The notes under the pieces were generated by a model, which was not told the DNA's origin, ran no database searches, and saw only the letters and a program-made list of their open reading frames with translations. From assembly GCA_019637395.1 (NCBI GenBank), contig JAHBVR010000003.1, positions 124,001-188,000 on the forward strand: 64,000 bases of DNA, given 5' to 3'. The position numbers and the translations under genes were made by a program. The DNA comes from Vulcanimicrobiota bacterium (GTDB lineage: Bacteria; Vulcanimicrobiota; Xenobia; Xenobiales; JADMJV01). Numbering within the stretch: position 1 is the stretch's first letter; each line of letters begins with the position of its first letter. Positions 49,171 to 56,585 of this stretch are shown here, piece after piece.

Positions 49171-50309
49171 TAGGGAGATTTTTAACTCAACCGGAGGGCA
49201 GCTTTTTCCTTTTTGGCCCGCGTGGAACCGGCAAGTCGACCTGGCTCAGGCAACACTTTCCCGAGGCCCTGTGGCTGGATTTGCTCGACCCGGAGCTTTC
49301 TCTGCGCCTGTTGGCGAATCCATCGTTGCTGCGGGAAATGCTGGAGGCACAGCCGCAAACGGAGCACGTCGTCATCGACGAGGTGCAGCGAGCGCCTGAG
49401 TTGCTCACTCTGGTTCACCAGTTGATCGAGGAACGGAGAGCTCGATTCGCTCTGACCGGCTCCAGTGCCCGCAAACTCAAACGCAGCGGCGTGGACCTTT
49501 TGGCGGGACGAGCCGGCCTGCGGGCCATGCACCCATTTCTGGCAGCCGAACTGGGTCCCGCCTTCGAGCTGGGCCGGGCGCTACAGTTTGGTTTGCTCCC
49601 CCTGGTTTGGAGCGCTCCGGAGCCCCGCGAGACCTTGAGAGGCTATGTGGGCCTCTATTTGCGAGAAGAGGTCCAGCAAGAGGGCCTGGTTCGCCGAATC
49701 GACTATTTCTCACGATTCCTGGAAGCCATCAGTTTCTCACACGGGGCTTTGCTCAACCTTTCGGAGGTGGCTCGGGAATGCCAGGTGAGCCGAAAGACGG
49801 TAGAAGGCTACCTGGAGATCCTGGAAGACCTTTTGCTGGCCTTCCGCCTGCCGGTCTTCACCAAAAGGGCTCAACGCCAGCTGGCGGCCCATCCCAAGTT
49901 CTATCTGTTTGATGCGGGTGTCTTCCAGAGCCTGCGGCCCCGGGGGTTGCTGGACTCTCCCGCCGAGGTCGGCGGCCAGGCACTGGAAGGTCTGGTTGCC
50001 CAGCATCTGCGGGCCTGGGTTGATCTGTCGCGAGAGGCAAATCAGCTTTACTATTGGAGAACTCGGGCAGGCAATGAAGTCGACTTCGTGGTTTACGGGG
50101 AGTCCGGATTCTGGGCCATTGAGGTGAAGAGCAGTGCGGCCATTCAGCCCAAGGACCTGTCCGGATTGCGCGCTTTCGGAGCAGATTATCCCGAGGCGTC
50201 TCTGCTTCTGCTCCATGGCGGACGGGACCGCTACCTGCGGGACAAAGTCCTGTGTTGGCCGGTCGACGCTTTCTTGCGGGGATTGAGGCCCGGGCAGCCG
50301 ATCCGTTAA
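49161..50309 (+). CDS. AAA_14/DUF4143 ATPase (COG1373-type), copy 2
   Basis: 382 residues. Walker A FGPRGTGKST and Walker B HVVIDEVQRAP, with ALTGSSARKLKRSGVDLLAGRA as the sensor/arginine region shared with copy 3. A helical part follows, containing a helix-turn-helix-like LSEVARECQVSRKTVEGYLEIL, then DUF4143 with NEVDFVVYGESGFWAIEVKSS, a PD-(D/E)xK-like pattern. It lies alone between P5C dehydrogenase and a hypothetical gene, without an obvious partner. The HTH-like segment could let the protein read the palindrome at its own start codon (inference). Confidence 0.88.
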   Translation: MAEVGRFLTQPEGSFFLFGPRGTGKSTWLRQHFPEALWLDLLDPELSLRLLANPSLLREMLEAQPQTEHVVIDEVQRAPELLTLVHQLIEERRARFALTGSSARKLKRSGVDLLAGRAGLRAMHPFLAAELGPAFELGRALQFGLLPLVWSAPEPRETLRGYVGLYLREEVQQEGLVRRIDYFSRFLEAISFSHGALLNLSEVARECQVSRKTVEGYLEILEDLLLAFRLPVFTKRAQRQLAAHPKFYLFDAGVFQSLRPRGLLDSPAEVGGQALEGLVAQHLRAWVDLSREANQLYYWRTRAGNEVDFVVYGESGFWAIEVKSSAAIQPKDLSGLRAFGADYPEASLLLLHGGRDRYLRDKVLCWPVDAFLRGLRPGQPIR

Positions 50310-50355
50310 CAGCGCGGCAGCATTGGATTCATAAACCCGGGCTAGATTCAGGTTC

Positions 50356-51027
50356 ATGCATATGACTCCGCCTCCCGGTGGCCACATGGGCGTGCACGGC
50401 ATGGTCATGTTCGGCAAGAATTACCTGTCGCACATCCCTATGTTCCACGAACCCCATGACTATCAAATCATCATGGATGTTCATCTGGAGCACCCCCAAA
50501 TTGGACCCGAGGACAATTTCGGTGAGTCCTTGCATACTTTTGTGCCCGACAAGTTCTCGCTGGGCGACCTGCTCAACGGCAAACTCGAGAAGATCCAGGG
50601 TACCGTTTATGAGGGCAATTTTGAGGATGGCGGCAAGCCCGTGCTGGAGGGCGTCACCGCCCGCATCGACGAGATTTTGCATTCCCACCACCTGAGCGAC
50701 GGGCAGGCGGGCCAGCCGGGCCTGGAATATCTGCTCTACGGCCACCAGCAGGACGCCTACCTGGTTCATCCTATCGCGGGTGGAGCAGCTGGTTTCGACC
50801 AGATTCTGCACGTGGACGTGAAGAACGCGCGCATCAGCGACGAGGAATTGCAGCGCGGCGTGCTGGTGCAATTACCGGGCCGCGCCAACCTGGTCGAGGC
50901 TCGCCTGAGGGACGGCGAAGCCGGCGTGGCGGCTGTGGAAGCCGACGGCGACGCGCTCGAAATCAGCGTGAAAAAAGAACTGTCCTGCCTGGTCGGGCCG
51001 CACTTCACGCACGGCCCGAACAATTAA
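50356..51027 (+). CDS. Histidine-rich conserved hypothetical protein
   Basis: 223 residues, no signal peptide. The beginning is His/Met-rich (MHMTPPPGGHMGVHGMVMFG) and continues YLSHIPMFHEPHDYQIIMDV, an arrangement that I recall in small families of uncharacterised proteins in other environmental bacteria. A middle HSHHLSDGQ and a C-terminal beta-rich part follow. The density of His suggests metal binding, but no defined site can be named. ATG 50356 is the first of two closely spaced Met codons; the upstream ribosome site is weak. Confidence 0.65.
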   Translation: MHMTPPPGGHMGVHGMVMFGKNYLSHIPMFHEPHDYQIIMDVHLEHPQIGPEDNFGESLHTFVPDKFSLGDLLNGKLEKIQGTVYEGNFEDGGKPVLEGVTARIDEILHSHHLSDGQAGQPGLEYLLYGHQQDAYLVHPIAGGAAGFDQILHVDVKNARISDEELQRGVLVQLPGRANLVEARLRDGEAGVAAVEADGDALEISVKKELSCLVGPHFTHGPNN

Positions 51028-51080
51028 CAGACCAGCAACATCCCGCAATAAAGTTTTATTTGAGTTTGGCGGGCACTCCC

Positions 51081-51086
51081 TACACT
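51081..51086 (+). promoter_or_regulatory. Candidate -10 TACACT for the 3D-domain gene
   Basis: TACACT ends seven bases before ATG 51094, with TTGAGT at 51060-51065 as a possible -35, though the 15-base spacing is short. No Shine-Dalgarno lies between the hexamer and the ATG, so a leaderless transcript is possible. Confidence 0.3.
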
Positions 51087-51093
51087 CATAGCT

Positions 51094-51714
51094 ATGGAAC
51101 TGCTCAACATCACCAGCACCACCCTCTCGGCCGGCATCGCCCTGCCGGCGCTCAGCCTCAACATCGGCAATGCCGCTCTGGAACGACTCGAGGCGGGGAA
51201 CGCCACCCCGGCCTGGGGAACGGCCCAGAGACTGCTGGCCGAGGCGACCATGCACGAGAATCTGCAAAGATTGATGAACCTGTTCGCCGGCCTGATGAAA
51301 AACGACGACCCCAAGCCCGGCGGCGAGGTGGCTACCGCCTCCGAAAGCGCCCCCGCCGACGTGAAGAAGACGGCCAAAGCAACCGGAACCGGCTATTATC
51401 CTGACAACAGCGCTATGGAAGGTGGCTACGTCGATCGCCAGGGCAAGAAACTCAACACCCTGCAAGATTTCCTGGCCGGCAAAGCCGACTACGTCTCGGT
51501 TGCCATGGACAAAAACGAAAACATTCCCTATGGCACCAAATTGCGCATTCCCGAACTGGAAAAGAAATACGGGAAACCGATCGAGTTTCGCGTGGTCGAT
51601 ACCGGCGGTGCCTTTACCGGCAAGGGCACCAGCCGCATCGACATCTGCACGGCCAATGAAAAGGCCTCGACCGACCCGACCATCAATGGCCCGCTGACCC
51701 TACAATTTGTGTAG
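51094..51714 (+). CDS. 3D-domain (double-psi barrel) protein without classical signal peptide
   Basis: 206 residues. The C-terminal ~95 residues are a 3D domain: VSVAMDKNENIPYGTKLRIP, then VVDTGGAFTGKGTSRIDIC, with the conserved aspartates of the family. 3D domains occur in RpfB/MltA-like cell-wall lytic enzymes. The first ~110 residues are a low-complexity, Ala/Asn/Lys-rich region that starts MELLNITSTTLSAGIALPAL, which does not read as a standard Sec signal. If the enzyme acts on peptidoglycan it needs another export route or a weak signal. A hairpin terminator follows the gene. Confidence 0.75.
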   Translation: MELLNITSTTLSAGIALPALSLNIGNAALERLEAGNATPAWGTAQRLLAEATMHENLQRLMNLFAGLMKNDDPKPGGEVATASESAPADVKKTAKATGTGYYPDNSAMEGGYVDRQGKKLNTLQDFLAGKADYVSVAMDKNENIPYGTKLRIPELEKKYGKPIEFRVVDTGGAFTGKGTSRIDICTANEKASTDPTINGPLTLQFV

Positions 51715-51948
51715 GCTATAGTTTCCGACGCACAGCAAAGGCCGAAAGGCCTTTTTCGGCGTCTGGAGGTTGGGTTGAGCCAGAGCGGCCTGACGAGCGG
51801 CCTGCGTGCCGCTGACCAGACCCTGGCACTGCATTCCGCTGACCCCGCCACCGGCGGGGCGCATTCCACTTTGACCGCCGCTCTGCATCAGACCGGCGTT
51901 CAGAACCTGTAACTCGCGATGTCCGTCACCTGCTGCGTTCATACACAT
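51700..51948 (-). CDS. Possible small Gln/Gly-rich protein
   Basis: 82 residues from ATG 51948, preceded by a purine-rich AGAGAGAGA that could act as a ribosome site. The sequence is Gln/Gly/Ala-rich (GLMQSGGQSGMRPAGGGVSG) with no recognised domain. It reads through the terminator hairpin of the convergent 3D gene and ends within that gene, which weakens the case. Composition is nevertheless unlike a random antisense frame. I cannot decide from sequence alone. Confidence 0.3.
   Translation of the reverse strand: MCMNAAGDGHRELQVLNAGLMQSGGQSGMRPAGGGVSGMQCQGLVSGTQAARQAALAQPNLQTPKKAFRPLLCVGNYSLHKL
51737..51757 (+). terminator. Rho-independent terminator after the 3D-domain gene
   Basis: AAAGGCC (51737-51743) and GGCCTTT (51748-51754) form a perfect 7-bp stem closed by a GAAA tetraloop and followed by TT. 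It starts 23 bases after the stop of the 3D-domain gene. Confidence 0.7.
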
Positions 51949-52182
51949 ATTCTGTCTCTCTCTCTGACTTCACTATAGGCAACGGTCATTGTGGTACGTT
52001 TACCATCCTGCAACATTTTTCCGGGATAATTATCCCTCTGCTTTATCGGTGTTTTGTTAAAAAGCGGGAGCGTTTCTCGCAGAGTAATTTAGCCGGCGAC
52101 TTGTGAACAAATCCGGCCAAACCGGCAATCAGCCGGTTACAACTCCAGGACTTCTCCCACCGCTCCGCCAAAACGTGCGGAA
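51949..52182. other. AT-richer intergenic region with two palindromes
   Basis: No gene is supported here. TGGTA-CGTT-TACCA (51992-52005) and the perfect 14-base palindrome GGGATAATTATCCC (52023-52036) look like operator sites for dimeric regulators. The region is clearly AT-richer than its surroundings and lies upstream of both the membrane-protein gene at 52183 and the doubtful small gene at 51948. Confidence 0.45.
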
Positions 52183-53823
52183 ATGAGTGGGCAATTGCTG
52201 GTTCTGTTGACTTTCCTGGCGGGAGCGGGAGTGCCCGGCTGGCTGCTGGCAAGCGCTCTGAGGGGCCAGTTATGGTCATGGAACAGCCTGGGCCTGGGGG
52301 CGGCACTGGGCACCGCGCTGGCCACCACGCTGAGCTTTATAACTCCGTCCGGCGCCTGGGAGATCGGGGGCCTGCTCTACCTGGCCGCTGCCGCCGCCTG
52401 GGCCTTTGTTGGCAAACCCTCATTACGGACGGGCGGCGGGGGGGCCTGGCCAGAATGGGTCGTACTGGGCTGGCTGGGCTTATGTGAGTGGATGGTGGTG
52501 GCCAGTTCCTGGTGGCCCGACGGTTGGGATACCGCCTTTCACTCCATCCTGGCCGAAAAAATTTTGCTCAGCGGGCGCATTTCCCATGACTGGATGCCCA
52601 TCGAGGCGATCCCCGTAAACTATCCGCAGGGACTGCACGCGCTCACCGCCTGGCTGAGCCGCTTGAGTGAGCAAGGCGTACCGGTGGTGCTGCAAACCCT
52701 GCATTTTCCGTTTCAAATGGGAGCGGCGCTGGCTACCTACCGACTGGGCCGCGACCTGTATGGTCATCGCGGGGCAGGTCTGGCGGCGGCCTGCATCTAC
52801 GGTTTCTGTGGCAATTGGGGAACTTTCTTCAACTATGCGAGTTGGGGCGGCCTGCCCACCGAGGCCGGCTGCTGGCTGTTTCTGGAGCTCCTCTGCCTGT
52901 CACTGCGGCCGAACCGCCGCGGGGCCCTGGCCGGCGGGTTACTGCTGGGCGCCATCGGCCTGTGCCACCACCTCTCGTCCTTGCTGGCCGCTTTGATTCT
53001 GGTCTGTATCAGCCTCGGTCTGCTCTGGCGCAAGCCCAACGGTTGGGTGGCCTGCCTGCGTTTTTGGTGGTCGTGCGTGGCGGTGGCATTGCTGGCCTTT
53101 GCCTTTTATTGGATCCCCTACCTGAGCCACGCCGGCCAACTTTCGACCGGCAGCAGTGCCCTGCGCTTTGAAGACGAGGCGGCCACTATCCATCCCGTGT
53201 CGATGCTGGGCTGGATTCCCTGTCTGGCCGGACTGGCCGGCCTGCTGCTGCGCGGCCCGAAAAATTGTGGGACTCTGGCCGTCAAAGCCTGGTTCTTTTC
53301 CATGCTTTTCGGCTGGCTCGGTCTGGATTTCGTCTACCGCGGAGTGGCCTACTGGTGGACCGGCACCGCCTTTAGCGCCTTCACTCCCTCCCGCTGGCTC
53401 ACCATTCAGTCCTACCCGCTGGCCATCCTGGGCGGCTACGCGGTTTCGCGCCTGGGAAGGCGAGGGCTGGCGGCTTTTTGCGGCCTGGCCATGAGTTTCG
53501 GTTTCTACCGGCATTACCAAATGGCCAGGCCGATCGACTTTCCGCCCGAGCAGTTGGCTTTCTACAAAAAACTGCGCGAACTGCCGCCCAATACGCTGCT
53601 GGCCTTCGCGCAGCCGCCGCCGCGCGCTCACTGGCTGGCCTACCTGACCTGGCACCCCACTCTGACTTCGCCCATCCCGGCCTCGGAGGATCGGCGGCCC
53701 GCTATCCGGCGGCGCCAACTTTTCGCCAGCTACGCTCAAGACAGGCAGCAACTGGAAGCCAGGCTGGCGGGAGAGCATCTCACCTATGTCATCATCGCTC
53801 CCGATGGTCAGTTGCTGCGATAG
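52183..53823 (+). CDS. Polytopic membrane protein, GT-C-like
   Basis: 546 residues with about twelve membrane spans and a soluble C-terminal tail. After the first spans, the loop SSWWPDGWDTAFHSILAEKI contains acidic residues in the position where GT-C glycosyltransferases (ArnT/PMT type) have their catalytic Asp, and NYPQGLHALTAW continues that resemblance. The C-terminal ~80 residues (RELPPNTLLAFAQPPPRAHW ... HLTYVIIAPDG) look like a small globular domain. It probably uses a polyprenyl-linked sugar on the outer face of the membrane (inference). The gene converges with another membrane protein of similar type at 53808 and overlaps it by 16 bases. Confidence 0.7.
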   Translation: MSGQLLVLLTFLAGAGVPGWLLASALRGQLWSWNSLGLGAALGTALATTLSFITPSGAWEIGGLLYLAAAAAWAFVGKPSLRTGGGGAWPEWVVLGWLGLCEWMVVASSWWPDGWDTAFHSILAEKILLSGRISHDWMPIEAIPVNYPQGLHALTAWLSRLSEQGVPVVLQTLHFPFQMGAALATYRLGRDLYGHRGAGLAAACIYGFCGNWGTFFNYASWGGLPTEAGCWLFLELLCLSLRPNRRGALAGGLLLGAIGLCHHLSSLLAALILVCISLGLLWRKPNGWVACLRFWWSCVAVALLAFAFYWIPYLSHAGQLSTGSSALRFEDEAATIHPVSMLGWIPCLAGLAGLLLRGPKNCGTLAVKAWFFSMLFGWLGLDFVYRGVAYWWTGTAFSAFTPSRWLTIQSYPLAILGGYAVSRLGRRGLAAFCGLAMSFGFYRHYQMARPIDFPPEQLAFYKKLRELPPNTLLAFAQPPPRAHWLAYLTWHPTLTSPIPASEDRRPAIRRRQLFASYAQDRQQLEARLAGEHLTYVIIAPDGQLLR

Positions 53824-55241
53824 AGCGCCACCCCGCTACCCCCGAGTCCGAGCAGCAAGACCAGCCAGAGAGCCACGCTCGAGGGATCGCTCCCCCACCA
53901 GAGGTCCAGACTGAAATCCTCCAGCTTGGTGGGCGTCCACTCCTGCACATTGCGAAAGCGCCAGGGCTCGCCCGCCAGACCGAACTTGAGGCCTAGCATC
54001 CAGGCGTGCCCGACGATCGGACTGAAGTCGGGCACGTAATGGATTAGCAAGCTGTCATCCAGGACCAGTTCACGATGCTGTATCATGCCTTGATTGAGCG
54101 CCAGTGTCTGGCGGAAGTAAACTCCGGCCGGCACCAACACACCCAGGAAGTTCACCGCCAAACCCAGAGCACACAGCCAGCGCGCTCCCCGGGGCCGAGC
54201 CGCGTAGACCAGAGCGCAAAGCAGCGGCAGCAGCACCACTACCAGGCGCGGTCCCCAGGCCCAGTCACCGGCCCAGGCCCACCAACAGGAAACCAGACCC
54301 AACTGTAACAGGCACATCAAGCCGATCAACTGCGTTTCACGGCGCCAGCGGCCCAACCAGTAACGAGCGGCGGCGGGCAGGAGCAGGAGGGCCGGCGCAT
54401 AGAGGAAGACGGATTTGCCGCTGGAGAGCAGTAGCCCGTGGAGTCCGACCCAGAGGGGCGTGGCGAAGCCCAGGTCCTGATCGCGCCCATAGTCGTAGCC
54501 TATGCGCAAAGCGTCGCCGTAGCGGTAGAGGTTGTAACCAAGCAGCAAGAACAATCCGGGAGCGCAACCGAGCAGGCCGTAGGTCAGGCGTTGGGGCAGG
54601 TCTTTGTGGCGCCGACCCAGGGAGACCTGATCGGCCAGCAAGACCAGCAGCCAGAGCGCGAAGGTCGGCTTGCAGTTCAGGCACAGACCCCCCCACAGGC
54701 CCAACCAAAAGGTGTTGGCGCCGGCCCGGCGCGTCCCCAGCCAGGCCCAGAGCAACCAGCAGGCCATTCCGGCCTGCAGATTCTCGCCGAAGTAACAGCG
54801 TCCGTAAACCCACCAGGGACTGGAAAGAAAGGCCATGAGGGCAGCGGTGCCGGCTTCTTTAGCGGGCACCTCCAGACGGGCCAGGAAGAGCCACAGGCCG
54901 ACCACACCCCAGCCGGCTAACAGAGCGGCGGGCAGCGTCATGGCCAAAAACGACCAGGGAGGCGGGAAAGATTGGCCGGCCAGGCAGGCTTCGAACAGGA
55001 CCGCCGCCGGAACCAGAGGCAGGGTCTGAAAGAGCGGGTATTTCACGTAGTAGCGCCCACCCGCGCCCAGGTGCAGGTCCGGCCGGATAGAAGCTCCTAT
55101 CGAAAGAGAGCCTTCGTGAAGCAGGCCGCGGGCCGCTTCCCAATCGAGCACCGAATCGCCCCAGACGGCCCGCTGGCCCGACCACAGGAGCGTCCAGAAG
55201 ACCGTCACGGCGAACAACCACAGGGCGAAACGGCCTTTCAC
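53808..55241 (-). CDS. Polytopic membrane protein, glycosyltransferase-39-like
   Basis: 477 residues, about eleven membrane spans, starting at GTG 55241. An N-terminal span leads to an external loop with VWGDSVLDWEAARGLLHEGS, which has acidic residues where GT39/ArnT-like enzymes carry theirs, and VKYPLFQTLPLVPAA is typical of that group. The last ~130 residues (QGMIQHRELVLDDSLLIHY to RFRNVQEWTP) form an external segment before a final span. Substrate unknown. Together with the convergent 52183 gene it forms a pair of predicted surface-glycan enzymes. Confidence 0.7.
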   Translation of the reverse strand: MKGRFALWLFAVTVFWTLLWSGQRAVWGDSVLDWEAARGLLHEGSLSIGASIRPDLHLGAGGRYYVKYPLFQTLPLVPAAVLFEACLAGQSFPPPWSFLAMTLPAALLAGWGVVGLWLFLARLEVPAKEAGTAALMAFLSSPWWVYGRCYFGENLQAGMACWLLWAWLGTRRAGANTFWLGLWGGLCLNCKPTFALWLLVLLADQVSLGRRHKDLPQRLTYGLLGCAPGLFLLLGYNLYRYGDALRIGYDYGRDQDLGFATPLWVGLHGLLLSSGKSVFLYAPALLLLPAAARYWLGRWRRETQLIGLMCLLQLGLVSCWWAWAGDWAWGPRLVVVLLPLLCALVYAARPRGARWLCALGLAVNFLGVLVPAGVYFRQTLALNQGMIQHRELVLDDSLLIHYVPDFSPIVGHAWMLGLKFGLAGEPWRFRNVQEWTPTKLEDFSLDLWWGSDPSSVALWLVLLLGLGGSGVALYRSN

Positions 55242-55333
55242 AATGCCCGAGCGTTTCTTGTTATCCTGAAGGTGCTCCTCCAGCGCCTTGAGAACCTCCC
55301 TCGAACTTATCTACCATCCAAGGGGGCAATCCA

Positions 55334-55702
55334 ATGCCGGCATGTCCAAATTGCGGCGCGGACGTTCGCGAGGGCAAAACTTTTTGTGGAGGGTGCGGGG
55401 CATCTATGAGCGGATCGACTTCCTCGGCGGGCACCAGCAAGATCGAGCTGGACAGCAAGCTGCTGAATTCCCTGTTGTCCATTTTCGTCAACAAACCGGG
55501 CGGACTGCAGGTCCACCTGAGTGAGCAAGGCAACCTGCAGGTGCAGCAGGGCGATCTGCAGGTTGGCGTGGATCCCTTCCTGATTTCCCAGGCTCTCAAG
55601 GTGCATCTGCGCAACGGCAGTCTGGGCCCCTTCACGGTGCAGCTCAATCAGTTGCAGATGGGCTCGCAGGGCCTGACTCTTTCCCTCCAGTTGCTGACGT
55701 GA
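55334..55702 (+). CDS. Zinc-ribbon protein, first gene of a three-gene unit
   Basis: 122 residues. An N-terminal zinc ribbon with Cys4/Cys7 (CPNC) and Cys18/Cys21 (CGGC) is followed by a Ser-rich linker and a beta-rich domain in which HLSEQGNLQVQQGDLQVGV shows an LQV-spaced alternation. AGGGGG precedes the ATG. Zinc ribbons of this kind are common at the start of proteins of unknown function in many phyla. The stop overlaps the next GTG start. The LQV segments and the layout of the second gene suggest they share a lipid-binding-like beta fold (inference). Confidence 0.72.
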   Translation: MPACPNCGADVREGKTFCGGCGASMSGSTSSAGTSKIELDSKLLNSLLSIFVNKPGGLQVHLSEQGNLQVQQGDLQVGVDPFLISQALKVHLRNGSLGPFTVQLNQLQMGSQGLTLSLQLLT

Positions 55703-56205
55703 GCAAGCGCCTGGGCCAGTTCGGAGTGACGCTGCACGAGCGTGACCTGAACGGCCTGCTTGCGGCTCACGAGGCGGCCTTCAAGGGGGGCTGCTTTCAG
55801 TTGCGCACCAAATTACCCATGGGGCTGGGGGTCACTTTGGTGGCCGTCCCGCGCTCGACCCCAGATAGTCTGGTCTTTTCCATCCCCTTCGATCAAATCC
55901 GTGGGGATAAAACCGGTGGCATGGCCGCCATGCTGGCCGGAGGCCTCTGGGGCGTGATCCGCCCGGTCATCGAAAAGCGCCTCAAAAAGGAACTGAATAG
56001 CCGCCACATCCCGGAGGAAACGGTATCCTTGGGACAGGCTGCCGAGGGCAAGGTGAAAGTTGGCCTGGTCACTCTCCATCTCAAGCCACTCAACGCCTGG
56101 CTGCTGCGCCAGCCGGCCGTGGCCGGGCTTAAGATTCAACTGGATGCCGTCTGGGCGACCGAGGATCAGCTGCAACTGGTGCTGGGTGTCTTGCAGGACC
56201 GTTGA
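55699..56205 (+). CDS. Hypothetical protein, DUF2993-like layout
   Basis: 168 residues from GTG 55699 (GTGA overlap). It begins GQFGVTLHERDLNGLLAAHE and continues through an amphipathic strand-rich part (LVAVPRSTPDSLVFSIPFDQ) and a Gly/Ala helix (GMAAMLAGGLWGVIRPVIEK) to VGLVTLHLKPLNAWLL. The pattern of strands with DLN and a long central helix resembles the LmeA/DUF2993 and bactericidal-permeability fold, which bind lipids, but the match is impressionistic. No signal peptide is present. It is coupled to the zinc-ribbon gene before and the exported-protein gene after. Confidence 0.6.
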   Translation: MSKRLGQFGVTLHERDLNGLLAAHEAAFKGGCFQLRTKLPMGLGVTLVAVPRSTPDSLVFSIPFDQIRGDKTGGMAAMLAGGLWGVIRPVIEKRLKKELNSRHIPEETVSLGQAAEGKVKVGLVTLHLKPLNAWLLRQPAVAGLKIQLDAVWATEDQLQLVLGVLQDR

Positions 56206-56585
56206 GAATTCTTACCTTCTGGTTGCTGCTCAGTCTTATGGTGTGGGCCCGACCCGCCAGCGACCTGAAGGTGATGCGCCGGGCCAGCCACATCTGGGTG
56301 CGCATCAGTCTGCGCAATCCCACTACCAAATGGCAGGGCAACTTGAATATCCGCTGTTGGGCACGGCGCACCAAGACGGGGCCCTGGTTGCTGCTGCGCG
56401 AGTGGGGAAATTTGCCGCCTTTAGGTCCGGGGCAACGCCTGACGCGCGAGCTGTTTGACCAGAGCAGCCCGACCTTGCGGGTGCTGGCGGCCACCGGGCC
56501 GATCGAGGTGCGCGCCTTGATTTCGGGGACCGGGTTACATCTGCAGGAAGAGCGCAGCCTTCCTCATCAAAAGCTTCACAGGTAG
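56202..56585 (+). CDS. Small exported protein
   Basis: 127 residues from TTG 56202, overlapping the previous stop as TTGA. MRILTFWLLLSLMVWA is a signal peptide. The mature part is basic and Trp/Arg-rich (ASHIWVRISLRNPTTKWQGN, CWARRTKTGPWLLLREW) and looks like a small immunoglobulin-like beta domain, with no recognised family. The 3' end overlaps the convergent propeller gene by ten bases. Confidence 0.6.
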   Translation: MRILTFWLLLSLMVWARPASDLKVMRRASHIWVRISLRNPTTKWQGNLNIRCWARRTKTGPWLLLREWGNLPPLGPGQRLTRELFDQSSPTLRVLAATGPIEVRALISGTGLHLQEERSLPHQKLHR

